Positions 1-11,891 of a DNA stretch of 64,000 bases are shown here, piece by piece. The translations under genes were made by a program, and so were the position numbers. Each line of letters starts with the position of its first letter. The stretch's first letter is position 1. Under the pieces are notes generated by a model, which saw only the letters and a program-made list of their open reading frames with translations, made no database searches and was not told the DNA's origin. This DNA comes from Siphonodentalium dalli. Lineage: Eukaryota > Mollusca > Scaphopoda > Gadilida > Siphonodentaliidae. The stretch is taken from NCBI GenBank assembly GCA_032622095.1, contig CP136063.1, positions 24,120,987-24,184,986 of the forward strand, read 5' to 3'.

Positions 1-371
1 CACCAGGGGTCGACCCGGGGTCAGTATGGGCTCTGGGCTTCCCAGAGTTAGTCACCCCAAGTCAAATATCCTTCGGTGAGGCTTGTGGGTCTAACTTGTG
101 CAGGTGTTAGATTGGAATTTATTGGTCACAATCATTGTGGTATTTGTATTGTATTAATATGTCTATTAATCATGTATATAATTATAATGATTTTTCTGTA
201 CAGAAGTACAGCAATGAATTACTTCATCCACAGCAAGTATTACTTCGTCCACATGTATGTGAAGTTGCTAGTCGCCATGAACTTGAGGAAGTTGAGGTAG
301 GATAGACACATATTATCCTTTACCCACCATTAATGCACTATCCCATTATTTTTTGGCCGACCTTCGGTTTG
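1..371. other. non-coding flank
   Basis: AT-rich sequence with no supportable gene. The one short reading frame here, at 76-300, has no recognisable motif. Confidence 0.5.
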
Positions 372-1265
372 GCAGAAAAAGCCAAAAAATTCATATACTG
401 GGATAGTTGATTAACACAATTATTTATATTTTGCATTGCAGTACCGGTACCTGCAATAACAATATATCATTCTAATTTCTATGACTTGTATGAGTATAAT
501 TATAAAATATTAATTATTATGTTTCAATTTTGACATTTTGTTTGTGTCATTAATAGTATAATGATATCGATGTTGGGGAGCATAGCTCCCCACATTTTGG
601 CAAATAAATTTTATATAAAACACTTGGGAGTTATTATTTCTGGGAGATTAGTTACTTTTATGATACCATCTTAAAATGATTAATCTTCTCGGAAAAGCTT
701 GAACTCCGCGTCGACATTTTGTTTTTCCTCCTCAGGGAATAATGTTTCGCTTTGTTTCATTGGTCCAACGCATATAGTTTTATCCAATCATGATAGGTCG
801 CTAAGGGTGACAACCCGTTAGTACTAGCGATTTGATTGGTCAGATTTGTTTAGGTTCACTTCCGCGTTAATTTCTGAGAAAATAAATTATTCGAATTTTG
901 ACTTTGAGCGTGATTAGCTCTCTTTTTATTTCCCACCCACCCAAAAATTACCCAAAGTATTTAGATATTTCATTTTGTCATTGTATTGCAGAAAAAGCCA
1001 AAAATTTCATATACTGGGATAGTTGATTAACACAATTATTTATATTTTGCATTGCAGTACCGGTACCTGCAATAACAATATATCATTCTAATTTCTATGA
1101 CTCGTATGAGTATAATTATAAAATATTAATTATTATGTTTCAATTTTGACATTTTATTTGTGTCATTAATAGTATAATGATATCGATGTTGGGGAGCATA
1201 GCTCCCCACATTTTGGCAAATAAATTTTATATAAAACACTTGGGAGTTATTATTTCTGGGAGATT
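372..1265 (+). repeat. 278-bp direct duplication (372-649 and 988-1265)
   Basis: Two nearly identical copies lie 616 bp apart in the same orientation. Each begins with GCAGAAAAAGCC and ends in TTTCTGGGAGATT. Both contain GTACCGGTACCTGCAATAAC and the short hairpin TGGGGAGCATAGCTCCCCA. Only a few single-base differences are visible, so the duplication is recent. The 338-bp spacer is unrelated, so it is not a simple tandem repeat, and no coding content suggests an LTR retroelement. Confidence 0.85.
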
Positions 1266-2398
1266 GGAGGTGATAATCTGAATGTCCATGAGTAGGGACA
1301 TTACCTCCCTCGAGATGTCGCTCGTAAGCTGACTTCCGGTATTAAAAAAAGGCGTCCCGACCATGGAACCGGAGCGGGGTGTTGCAATCTATGGAATCAC
1401 ATGACACTCGATCTTTATAGATCTTTTTGGATTTCGCGCTAAAACGAAATCCGAATAAATAAGCTATCATTTAGTGCTCAAATAAATAACCGGGATCAAT
1501 TAGAACATGATAAAAGAAATTTTCGAAAATTAGGCGGACACAGTAATTGGGGTTCAATGCAGTTCACGTGGATAAAAAGTAATGTTTGAGACAGAATTTT
1601 TTTTATTTAGCTGCTGCGCTCTCATCGGCCACCCGGTAGAATACCTGGTAAAAGTTAATGGCGAACCAAATTTTATAGTGGCTATAAATAGACAAACGGA
1701 TATGGCAAGGGTTCGTTTCGCTGAATAGTTCTCACTTCCGCTTTAGATCCAGATCTGAAGAATTGAAGCACGTTTTCGCGAACAGAACGCTTTTTACGAA
1801 GCAAAAGCTATACTAAGAATATATTTCACTTGTTTATTTTGAGGTAGGTGAAGCTAAACATTGAATACGTATATTCGGAGTGCCATGACCTTGTTCCCAT
1901 TGTCTCCGACACAACTTATCAATTGTTGTGATTACCGTTATATCAGTTTCACTTTCAGTTTCGATTACACCTAAGTACCTGGTCAAAACAGCTGATCGCT
2001 ACAGGTGTTAGATTATATTTGATTTTGTTAGCAGCAATAAACACGTTGAAAGTGTAATTTTACACAAAATAGTATAACATTATGTGAATATAAACTGTAT
2101 GTATAACATAAGTAAAAGTGGTTTATATATATTACTAGGGGGTTGCCCGTCACAAAATGACGGGTATATAAATGTTCTTTGTCATTTTCTAGTGTCCGCT
2201 TTCATGGACACATGGAATGGTCATGCTTCTCTTTTTTTGTTACTGGATGCACGTTGGAACACTTTATTTCGCTAACACTGTTTTCTACACACCCAGTCTA
2301 CATATGCGCATGCACACATTGAACGAAACAAAATCAGTATATTATTTAAATACTACTATGCACCAACTGAAACATACTCAATTCAGGAGCTTTCATTT
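1266..2398. other. non-coding, no feature recognised
   Basis: AT-rich sequence without a long reading frame or a strong repeat. A small inverted pair, GCCCGTCACAAAATGACGGGT, lies at about 2144-2165. No gene is supported. Confidence 0.5.
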
Positions 2399-3050
2399 GG
2401 GAGCTTGTTGCACATTTTGAACGGACCCACTTTGGAACCTTTATTCCGCATGCCGCCTAATTATCATACGCCTGCACTGTGCGGTCCATTTGTATGAACA
2501 CTTTTCAATAAAATTGTATTTTTACCCCCATCTCCCCAACCCATGTATATGCATGCACATATGGAACGCAACAATCCAAATATTGTACTTTATCTATACT
2601 GAAACAGGCTCAATTCGGGAGACTTTATTCAGCGGGGAGGGGTATACAGCCCTTTCTGCGCATCGCGCACATTATATATGATCTTGAACTGCGTGAGCTT
2701 CGCGCACATATAGGGAGCTTGCAGCACATTTTAAACGGACCCCCTTTGGAACCTGTATTCAACATGCAGCCTAATGATCACACGCCATGCAATGCGCGGC
2801 CCATTTGTATGAAAACTTTATTTCAATAAAACTGTATTTTTGCCCCCACCATCATCTCCCCAATGCACGTATATGCATGCACATATGGAACGCAACAATC
2901 AAGATATTTTACTTTATCTATAGGGCCTACTAACTGAAACAGGCTCTATTCGGAACCTTTATTTAGCGGGGGAGGGGTCTGCAGCCCCTTAGTGAGCTTC
3001 GCGCACATTATATGAATTTAAACTGCGTGCGCTTCGCGCACATTGTGATC
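2399..3050 (+). repeat. two tandem copies of a ~320-bp repeat
   Basis: Unit one (about 2399-2712) and unit two (about 2713-3050) share GGAGCTTG..GCACATTTT, CGGACCC.CTTTGGAACCT, GCATGCACATATGGAACGCAACAATC and TGAAACAGGCTC in the same order. Both end in GCTTCGCGCACAT. A fragment of the same family (CTGAAACAGGCTCCCTTTG and following) reappears at 56340-56425, so it is dispersed in the genome. Confidence 0.75.
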
Positions 3051-4254
3051 TTTTAAACGTTTATTCTTTTATCAGATTTGCACTCAACCAAAAGATTAAA
3101 AGAATATTAATTAGCGTCGGCAGTATTGCTTACACTATAGGCCCTATTATTAGGCCTGTCCCGAGAATGTGATTTTTCTAACTGAGTTTGGCGAATTTAC
3201 TGAGTTCACGGTACCCACTGGCGGGAGGTCAGACTGTCCATTCGCCATCTTCCGTGTATACTGGTACTCCTTCGATACCACACTCAATGCACAACTTTCG
3301 TATCAAAGACAGCATTATTTACTTATGTTCAAACCCAACTGGCAAATTAAAATAGAATCAAAATACCATATTAGAATTAGTACCCATTCCCAACGACGAA
3401 CGTTCGAGTCTTGACTCTGCACCCCACTACATCCATCCATTCCCAACGACGGTAGAACGTTCGAGTCTTGACTACACCCCACTATACATGCACTTCCGCG
3501 ACAAAATCAACATTCGTTATCTAAATTCACAATGTACCTGAACTGACACTTTAAATATTGTATATCCTACTATATGTGAACTTGAATTATGTCATCACCA
3601 ATAAATGCATGTATAATCGATTATCTTTTCAATAATAATATCTCTCGGGGTTCTATCTAGGTAACAATATTTTGTTTGGCAAGAGATTTTCCACAATAAT
3701 CTCAGCTGCTTATCGCGTTAATGCTAATACGTCACATACTCTTATCACACGTACATATTAGCAGCTTATCGAACTATGCATACATACGCTCAAATAATAT
3801 GTACACGCTGTAACACGCAACCCTTGAAGTTACTTTGATGTTATTGTTATTTTGAACAAACTGAAAACATGACGATGCAAGAAATTTTCATTTTTGTATG
3901 CTTATCGCTGTACCAATTGATTGTATGTAATCAACGACAAAATGACCAACACGCCGAGAATGATTCATACCATGCTGATGATAAACACTGGAATATATGC
4001 ATTCATACTGATGGTGACATTGGCCAAGATGACAGCGACTCGGACCAGTCCATCAGACGCCGTCCCGTCTATTCCATCATATAATTGTCTCCACAATGTT
4101 TTACCTGAAATAATTTGACGTCATTGCTCTTACATAAATAATAAAGAGCGTTTATTTTACTTCTCTATCACGATGAAGTTATTGAGCATCGTGTATCGCT
4201 ATTTCACCAGAGGTCACATGTTAGACATTGTACACGTATATACATACGTAACAT
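3051..4254. other. non-coding with small duplications
   Basis: No gene is supported. A ~40-bp tandem duplication containing CATTCCCAACGACG and GAACGTTCGAGTCTTGACT lies at about 3386-3475. A diverged ~90-bp motif at 3705-3795 (CAGCTTATCGCGTTAATGC and following) recurs at about 4868-4945. Confidence 0.5.
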
Positions 4255-4716
4255 CAGAGCAAGAGGGGAGAGGGGAAAAAGCAAATGAGCAAGAGGGGAG
4301 AGGGAATAAGAGAAAATAGTGAGCAAGGGAAAAAGAGCAAAAGAGTAAGTGAGCAAGGGAAAAAGAGTAAGTGAGCAAGGGAAAAAGAGCAACTGAGCAA
4401 GAGGTGAGGAACAAAGAGCAAGTGAGCAAGGGAAAAAGAGAAAAAGAGTAAGTGAGCAAGGGAAAAAGAGCAACTGAGCAAGAGCTGAGGAAAAAAGAGC
4501 AAGTGAGCAAGGGAAAAAGAGCAAGTGAGCAAGGGCAAAAGAGTAAGTGAGCAAGGGAAAAAGAGCAACTGAGCAAGAGGTGAGAAAAAAGAGCAAGTGA
4601 GCAAGGGAAAAAGAGCAAGTGAGCAAGGGAAAAAGAGCAAAAGAGTAAGTGAGCAAGGGGAAAAGAGCAACTGAGCAAGAGGTGAGGAAAAAAGAGCAAG
4701 TGAGCAAGGAAAAAAA
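4255..4716 (+). repeat. polypurine minisatellite
   Basis: About 460 bp of short units such as GAGCAAGTGAGCAAGGGAAA in varied order. The plus strand is almost all purine (A/G) with rare C and T. The strong strand asymmetry makes all three minus frames open; these are low-complexity artefacts and not genes. Long purine tracts can adopt triplex (H-DNA) structure, which is inference here. Confidence 0.9.
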
Positions 4717-5354
4717 GAGCATATAGAAGAGGATACTAATCACACGAGTCAATGGATTATAAAAAGCAGCATTTTATAGATCGAAAAGAATTTTGTCAGA
4801 ATATTGTCATGAAAAAGAATTTCATACCGAATATAAGTAATCTCCCAAACTTCTCACCCGTACACGTCAGCAGCTTATCGCGTTAATACTTCACCTGTAC
4901 ATATAAACGGCTTATTGAGTTATGCATACATATATAGTACGTCACCTGGACATTTTATCAGTTTATCACGTGATCACTAAATGTGGCAATCGGGTGTCCA
5001 CAGATGCCTGCAATGTATTATTTATAATAATTGGACTCATTGATCTCACGTAAATAATACTCTTAGTTGTTCCAATATATTTGACTGGAATATAACGATC
5101 TTTAACTTATTTATCGATCTATGTTAGAACATGGTCTTAACAAAAAACATGACCATAAAAAAATTACCTTACCTTTATGCATGAATCTAATTTGATCATG
5201 CGTAAATATTGTCAGCTTATCATCGGATTTACTCATCAGACGATAAGCTCAGGTATGATTGTATCATGTGTACATGTATATATGGTCATGGTAGGGCGAG
5301 CAAACTGTAATGTTTACACACTTAAGCTCTGGATAAACAATACATATCGCATCT
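4717..5354. other. non-coding, no feature recognised
   Basis: AT-rich host-like sequence with diverged fragments of the 3705-3795 repeat. The short ORF 5177-5443 runs into a duplicated repeat and has no motif. Confidence 0.45.
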
Positions 5355-6406
5355 GCAGCAGTCTACTTCATTGTGAATTAAGTCACTCTGGGTTATTTGA
5401 CTATAAACGTGTTACACCACAGTATTGGGTTATTGTAATTTAATGAAAATTTTCACACGCACCCACACACACACACACACCCTCACACCCACCCACACAC
5501 ATCCTCGCACACCCTCCTATACACCAACGCACCATCACTCACCCTCACACCAACACTCACACACGTGCATGCAAACACAACACAGCCGTTGGTTATTGTA
5601 ATTTAATGAAAATTGTACACGGATGTATGCCATCATGATTGCTTTCAAAAATAGTACAACTTCCCGTTGGTAATTACTCATACGAACGAAGAGCGTTTAA
5701 CTTATACGAAATTACTGATTATTACACGAATAAATTGAGCCTTGAAATCTATATTTCACATCTTCCTTAAATGTCTCGACATATACAGACATATACACAT
5801 TTTTATGCTCATCCCGTCTGATGAGTAACTCAGATGTTTACATATTTAAGCTCAGGTATGACGCAAATTGTATCAATGGTACATATATGTGCATCTTATC
5901 ACGTGGCAATCAAAATGTGATATTTACACGCTTAAGCTCTGAATAAACTATACATATCGCATCTGAATGAATTTCTGGAATGTAGGTTAGCCATGCGTTC
6001 ACAGACACTGGAATAAAATAGTCACTGTCTATAGAGAAGTATGACCGGTACGTAAATAATAAAGCGCGTTATCGAGTCTATTCATTATCAATAATAGATG
6101 GTCATTTAGTCAAAACAGTATGGTGTCCTTTATCCCCCACATATTGGAGCCACACATTACTTGATGTTCACTTATACAGTTGTATGTCAATTATCAGTGG
6201 AGTGTCAGTGTACTTCATTGTGAATTAAATCACTCTGGGTTATTTGACTATAAACTATAAACCTGTTACACCACAGCCGAGGGTTATTGTAATTTAATGA
6301 AAATGTCACACCGAGGTACGCCATCTTGATTGCTTTCAAAAATAGTGCAACTTACCTGTTGGTAATTACTCATACGAATGAAGAGCGTTTAACTGATACG
6401 AAATTA
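5355..6406 (+). repeat. duplicated host repeat flanking Polinton copy 1
   Basis: Segments 5355-5455 plus 5585-5716 and segment 6200-6406 are copies of one repeat. They share CTTCATTGTGAATTAA, GGGTTATTGTAATTTAATG, TGATTGCTTTCAAAAATAG and GTTGGTAATTACTCATACGA. The first copy continues past GAAATTACTG into AT-rich DNA. The second is replaced at that point by Polinton sequence, which marks the truncation junction of copy 1 near 6407. The first copy is itself split by the CA-rich tract. Confidence 0.8.
5454..5580 (+). repeat. CA-rich microsatellite
   Basis: An imperfect run of CACAC/CCCACAC/CTCACACC units, inserted within the duplicated repeat. Ordinary simple sequence. Confidence 0.9.
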
Positions 6407-6637
6407 CTGTCTGAGAAGACTTCTGATCAAAACTCCACCGAGAAATCCGCCTCCACCAGATTTTAAAAGTATTTTCTTTTTTGAATCGATATGAGTTCTA
6501 CTGTCAGCTATTTTCTTCAGCTCCTTTTTGTGTTTTTGCAAAAATGTTCGTGTCTGCTTTGGAAGCTTTAAGTGATCATCAAGTATTAATTTAGCTGTAG
6601 TCGAAAATACACTCAACACTGCTTCATGCGACTCCAT
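6404..6637 (-). pseudogene. Polinton core-protein-like gene A, 3' truncated
   Basis: N-terminal 77-residue part of a small basic protein. The C-terminal portion has a Lys-rich helix (about residues 28-58) followed by a Gly-rich hydrophobic patch, SGGGGFLGGVLIRSLL. This basic-then-GGFL arrangement is shared by small Polinton/adintovirus proteins that have been compared with adenovirus core protein X; that parallel comes from family knowledge and is not proven here. The copy-2 homologue (44961-45527) continues for another ~110 residues. Here the frame ends at a TAA in flanking host repeat only two codons past the last shared residues, so truncation of the element cut this gene. It lies just downstream of the ATPase, as in copy 2. 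Confidence 0.7.
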
Positions 6638-6674
6638 GATTGGAAATGAAAATATTATGTTGATACACTTATCT

Positions 6675-7328
6675 TTATACCGATGAATAAATTATCGCAC
6701 CTCGGTCGTCATTTGTGAGCCAACGATGGAAAATATCAGTTCTAAGTCTCAACGATTAACCGTTTTTGGGTGAAAATCGAGCAGTAAATAACCATGATTG
6801 GTTGAAGTTGCATCATCATATGCTTGCATTAAATGAGGTATTTGCATTTGAGAGGCAATAATTTTTATTTGGCCTTTATCACGCACACTTTGAAATAATA
6901 CCATGTAATGTGTATTCAAACTCAAAGTTCTACTCGCTTTAGATTTCTGAAACATGTTTTGGGTTATGTAAATAACAGACGTATTTCTGTGATGTCCTTT
7001 TCTTGTAAACCACAACATAATTTTTTCTTCATCTTTGTCACCTAACATGTCATAAAAAACGATGAGGTGCGGTAAGTCTGTGTCATCGACAAGTTCATTG
7101 TCATCATCCGGTATTCCATTTATAAATTGAATATTGTGAAATTCTTGCATCTGACTAACTATAGGTATTTTGCCATTCTTTGTAACACCAAACGACTTTG
7201 TATGGAACAGGTTTGAACAAATCATCTTTATATTCAATTAATTTCTTAACAAAATCTGTTTTACCACAACCACTTGGTCCCGATATGAAAATGTTACAGG
7301 GATGTTTGAACAACAATGATTCGTCCAT
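6675..7328 (-). pseudogene. Polinton packaging ATPase (FtsK/HerA, A32-like), broken
   Basis: P-loop ATPase that in this lineage pumps the genome into preformed capsids. The Walker A motif GPSGCGKT lies about 20 residues from the ATG at 7328. The start is chosen as the first ATG, with MDESLLF conserved in both copies. A Walker B-like hydrophobic strand followed by acidic residues (LIVFYDML) is at about 7045-7070. The reading frame shifts between 7155 and 7237, and the C-terminus is shifted again after PKT near 6770, so the ~218-residue product cannot be made. Copy 2 at 44274-44930 has a different lesion. The family normally sits between polymerase and capsid genes, as here. Confidence 0.85.
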
Positions 7329-7359
7329 CTTTACCCTGAGACAAATAATGTAAGACTGA

Positions 7360-7959
7360 TTAGGATTGTTCGGAATCAACCTTTTTTATTTTTAATGAAA
7401 AGTCACCATAACTCCAGATTATTCCAAATGTCCATATTAGTTCATTATCTAAATCTGAAATAGGTCTAGTGGTTTTTAGAATATAATCCAAAGACACTTT
7501 TTCTTCAAATAACTTTTCAGCAGTGAAAATTGTACATGGTTCTCGGAGAATAATGTATCCATATATTCTCGTCACCTCTTCGAATTTCAAAGTTTTTTCA
7601 TTGAGAATCCTGTCTTGATATTCAGAAAAACGAATAAAATTATTTTCAACTAATTCACGAATTTCGTTTATTTCATTTTTAGGAGCACCATGAAATATCC
7701 AATAATCTGAAAACAGTTGATTCAATATATCCATTAAGAAATCAGTTTCAAATTCTGATCTCTCAATCAAACATCTCAGTCGACTCTGCCCCTCAGAGGA
7801 ATGTCCGTTCAGCAAAGTCTCCATTATAATTCTACTTTCCCTCAAAAACCAAGTTTGCTTAAGTTCTCGTTTGATTTCTTGATACATTTTTGACATTTCG
7901 ATCAAGTTATTATAAATTTTCAAAAGCATTTCTGTTGGTAACACATCAATTCCATCCAT
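7360..7959 (-). CDS. F-box-like small protein between polymerase and ATPase
   Basis: An open 199-residue frame and one of the few undamaged genes in either copy. The N-terminus reads DVLPTEMLLKIYNNL, which fits the LPxExLxKIxxxL core of an F-box; the rest is helical and acidic with no domain I recognise. The ATG overlaps the last codons of the polymerase gene in another frame (polymerase stop at 7946-7948), and copy 2 has the same overlap. An F-box would imply recruitment of a host SCF ubiquitin ligase, which is inference from one short motif. In copy 1 a frameshift has fused this frame to the polymerase 3' end, giving one 350-codon ORF. Copy 2 (43642-44226) is broken. Confidence 0.6.
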   Translation of the reverse strand: MDGIDVLPTEMLLKIYNNLIEMSKMYQEIKRELKQTWFLRESRIIMETLLNGHSSEGQSRLRCLIERSEFETDFLMDILNQLFSDYWIFHGAPKNEINEIRELVENNFIRFSEYQDRILNEKTLKFEEVTRIYGYIILREPCTIFTAEKLFEEKVSLDYILKTTRPISDLDNELIWTFGIIWSYGDFSLKIKKVDSEQS

Positions 7960-10900
7960 AAGGAATTGTGTTGTATTCACCCACAACAAGTCGTTTGGTG
8001 TACACAGATCGGAATGTCTTTGTTTGTCTTCACTAATTACTTCTCGGTTCTTTGTGCGTTTAATTCTGCATGGATAGTTTATGACACGTTGAAAATTTAA
8101 CCAGTCGTTAACACATTCAACCATTGAATGCAAATTTATTTGCTGTTTAGTTTTATAATCCAGAGTGATACCCTTGACCTTACATACAGATTGTATGACA
8201 TCATCTATCATGTACTGATATCCATAATTTTTCGGTCCTAACCCTACAAATTTCATGATTTTAGCATCCGGATGTTCATCAGTCCATTTACCAAGGTAGC
8301 TGTCTTCGGTTTTGATATTTTCTTTTTCTGGATCAAAAATATACATACAGCTATCGGTGTCGAAATACAACACCCTATCTTGGAGTTTTTCTAAAACTTT
8401 ATGCAACTCCAAGCGTGCATATGCTGTGACAAATTATGCAACAACTACATTGGCAGATGGATGTGGTTCTATAATATCGGTTTTATTTTCATAGCTGAAT
8501 AATATGAATTTATCCTGTTCAAAAATTTCAACTGCTTTGACGGTGATTTTTTGTATCAGTTAATAGTTCAAAATATCTGGATGGTTCTGAGATATATTCA
8601 GTTTTAGTAAGAATATTATTTTGTGCATTTTTTCCCCATATGCAATTTATCATTAATTTTGCGCACTGGCGGAGTCCTCGATTTTTTCGATTTTTTCTTT
8701 TTCAAGTTTTATACCTTCAACCTCACAATAATCTTTATTGTATTTATCTTTATCTTCTTCACTTTTAACATAATTTGGATATCCACTTGCTTCTTGTTTA
8801 ATTTTGAGGTATTTATCAATGTAATCCCTGTATACTTTGTCCGACCACTCAGTCCAATGCCAAACTTGATACACTTCCAGAATTTGGTAACCCAATTCTA
8901 TTGCTTTGAATAATTCTAAATGTGTCCAAACTCCAACTAAAGCACGCTGTTCGGTTTTATGATTACACTGTCCACTTGCATTTTCTGCACAAGTTTTACA
9001 CAATGTATATATCATTTTGTTATTACAGTGGATCGGTAGCACTGGAATGTACAATTTGTTTGGAGTTAATACTTTGCATTTAATGAGTCCTTTGTAGGAT
9101 TTGATGTCCCTATTTATTCCTGACTTAGAATTGCAGGATGACCAAGAGGGTACTCCTTATATTTATTCACACTAGGATACAAACTGCATATATCAATATA
9201 TTTTATTTCCTGTTTAAATGTTGGTTCTATTTCATGATATAATTTTAGAGCATTAGTCCTGCCATCAAATAATGCTTCCCTTGGTTTAATTGGGTCTTGA
9301 TGCAAATAGAATTGATCCATAGTTTGTTTTAAATTTTTGTCTGCTTTACATTTATTGTCCAGGTCATGTTCCCAGATGCATATTAATTTGCATCCCAAGC
9401 TTTTGATTTCAGTTTCCGTTTTTATTGTTTTATCATACAATTCATGCATTGTTATATTACTGTATGGGTTTCGGCGATTTCTATCTGGATAGCAAGTAGG
9501 ACAGCCATGAAAAAAACACCCATACATTTCATACACTGTGTTTGATCCTGCATGATAACCATCAACAAAATGTGTGCCTATTTTAACTTCACCACCATTT
9601 AAAGCATGTTTTATGTTTATATTTTGTTTTGTAGCAATGTACTGTCGCCATCGAATTGCTTTCATTCAAAATTTACGCATTGTGGATATCCAGCGTCTGA
9701 AATTATACCTAGAGAATTCTCTGGTAATGAATTTTTTCTCCATGCAAGGTTACAGGTTTGAGCTAATGTTATTGCTTCCCGGAATGGATCTATTTGATCA
9801 GTTTCCATTACACATAGTCTGAATTTTCCACATCCACGTCTTAAAATGTCTACATCTGATTTACAATACTTTTGAATTTCTTTTTGGAAATCAAAATTAT
9901 CCTCACCCCTAGCTTCGTACCATTTCAGAAATGAAGTCCTATTTTCCTGACATGATTTCAGGTTTATAGTATTTTTTGTCTAGATATGGTCCTACGTAAT
10001 TCTGAAAGTCCTGTGTATTTGCCCAATGTGGAAAATAACCTTTAGCCATTTCTTCAAGTTGGAATGTTTTTGGAAATTTAGATAATGCCATTGGGATGAA
10101 ACTCAATGAATCGATTACTCTAACACCATTGCATTGTAAACTAAGTATTTTGTTACCATTCATAATAACATTAGGTTTTGAATTTCGATTGTTCACCAAG
10201 TAATGTAAGAGGAACTGACTATCGTAACCTCTTGCATTGTGAGCAATACATGTTGTACCTTTATGGTCGTTGGTGTAAAACAACCATTTGCAAAATCTTT
10301 CCAATACATTCTCACCTTTAAAAACATATTCTCTGTTTGACTATACAGAATAACATGAAATGCATATTTCATCAATGGGTTTACATATACAATTTTCACA
10401 AGCAGTTTGTGCAACACAAAAATTGGGTATATGAACACCAGTATCTTGTTGACATTCAAAATCAAAAAATATGAATGGTACCTTTACTGCTTTCTGTGTT
10501 TCTCTCTTTTGGTACTGTTGGATATGACATCTGTGATCTGATGCGACGATTTCCTTACAGTATTTGCACTTCTTTGTTCCCGAACATATATGTCTTTTCT
10601 CCTTTCGTGTGACGATGTCATTCCCACATTTCTGGCATTTGTGTATCATATCACAAGTAGTTTTGTCTTGTTTTGGTGATTTTTTTTTCAAATGATTGTC
10701 AAGACATCGTTTACTTCTAAAAGTCCTCTTACATTTGATGCAGTGTATCCATCGTTCAAAGGGACATATCTGACTCTCGAAACACATACACTTATATGGA
10801 TATAAATGATCACCTCTGTTGTTCGAACCGACATCACAGTGTTCACAGTAATAATGACATCCAAGGAATCCCGTGACAGTTGTGATCACATCGTAGTTGT

Positions 10901-11741
10901 TGTCATTGAAATATAGATGGACAACTTTACTTTCTTTCCCAACTGGTGGTGATTGAAAAAGAAATCCTTCGTCAGCAAATTGATTATGTATTTTTATAAC
11001 ATACTCAGGATATAATTTTGTATTCCTCAACCCCGCAACTGGTGTCGTGTGATAACCCCACTTTATCCAACAATGACTTTGCAGCTTCCCGTTGTGGAGC
11101 TCTTGCTGGCCTCGTAATCCGTCTCCATTGTTGCTTACATTCAGCTGTATCTTTTTTGTCAGTATTACACATACCAACAACGACAGCCCTCGCAAAACAC
11201 ATGTTATCTTCTGCGTTCTGAATCAGAAGAATACTTTTCTTTATTGTTTTCATTTGATTTTGTTCACCGAATGCTCCATAATTAATGTATGCCTTGCAGT
11301 CCCTGTAGGCATATTCGTGACAGTGATGTCAAATGTCATCTGTCCGTCGTGAATTTTGAATTTTTTGTTCGATAGTGCAACTTTTTCTATGTTGTCAAGC
11401 AATAATTCACCCGTCAGGTCTTTTGCTTCAGTGAACGGGACGTGAATCCCTAGATCTAGCCCTGGATGAAAGATGGAAATTCTCATTTCATTTTTTGGTC
11501 CTGCATCACACTCATCTTTCAAACTGGTCACCAGATCTTTGAAAATTCTGTGAATAGTTTGAAATGGTTGATGATATTCTTGAAATGTGACGTTGAATTT
11601 CTTTGATGCTGTTTTAAATTTCCTCGAGTATTTATCGGTCAGATTTTCTATAGGATAATATTTACAGTCATCATCCAGTCGCACTCTCTTTCTATTATCT
11701 CGTTCGCTTTCGCTATCTGAATATGGCACAAGGCGCTTCAT
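7946..11741 (-). pseudogene. polB: Polinton protein-primed DNA polymerase B, broken
   Basis: Replicative polymerase of the element (family B, protein-primed type), ~1,250 codons across several frames. An N-terminal charged region (11741-11250) is followed by a conserved block with NMCFARA and CGVEEY (11253-11005) that recalls the OTU-like N-terminal domain reported for some Polinton polymerases. Next comes a Cys/His-rich zinc region (10880-10520), then the exonuclease: FFDFEC (Exo I), HNARGYDSQFLL (Exo II) and YCKSDVDILRRG (Exo III). The polymerase domain has DICSLYPSVNKY (motif A, 9150-9190) and YFDTDS (motif C, ~8345-8362). Lesions include frameshifts near 11275, 11020, 9955 and 8050, and stops at 10341-10343 and ~9115. 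The start is shared with copy 2. The promoter is the palindrome at 11741-11865. Confidence 0.92.
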
Positions 11742-11865
11742 CGTGAAATGACGACGTGATGTAAATTCGCATCGCTTTTATGCTCTGACACGGACATGCG
11801 CAGTCATCGTCCGTGTCAGAGCATAAAACGACGCGAATTTTCATCACGTCGTCATTACACTGACG
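11741..11865. promoter_or_regulatory. palindromic bidirectional promoter, polymerase/L4
   Basis: The 150-bp gap between divergent genes is an inverted repeat. The arm GTCCGTGTCAGAGCATAAAA (11809 onward) mirrors the left arm ending at 11795. Both arms then continue through CGACGCGAATTT-like sequence to CATCACGTCGTCAT. Each side thus has a TATA-like CATAAAA and a TGACGACGTGATG motif at equal distance from its start codon. The loop is only about 13 bp. This matches a symmetric divergent promoter; activity is inferred. Confidence 0.75.
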
Positions 11866-11891
11866 ATTGAATAACGCAACGAACGCTCACA

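Noticed and set aside
3395-3470. GTTCGAGTC motifs resembling a tRNA B box
   Set aside because: No A box at the right distance and no cloverleaf; part of a short tandem duplication.
4204-4752. Three overlapping minus-strand ORFs of 138-182 codons
   Set aside because: They are translations of the polypurine minisatellite, low-complexity Leu/Phe/Ser runs in every frame.
11250-11253. ATGA overlap between an N-terminal ORF and the polymerase ORF in copy 1
   Set aside because: In copy 2 the corresponding sequence is one continuous frame, so the overlap results from a one-base loss in copy 1.
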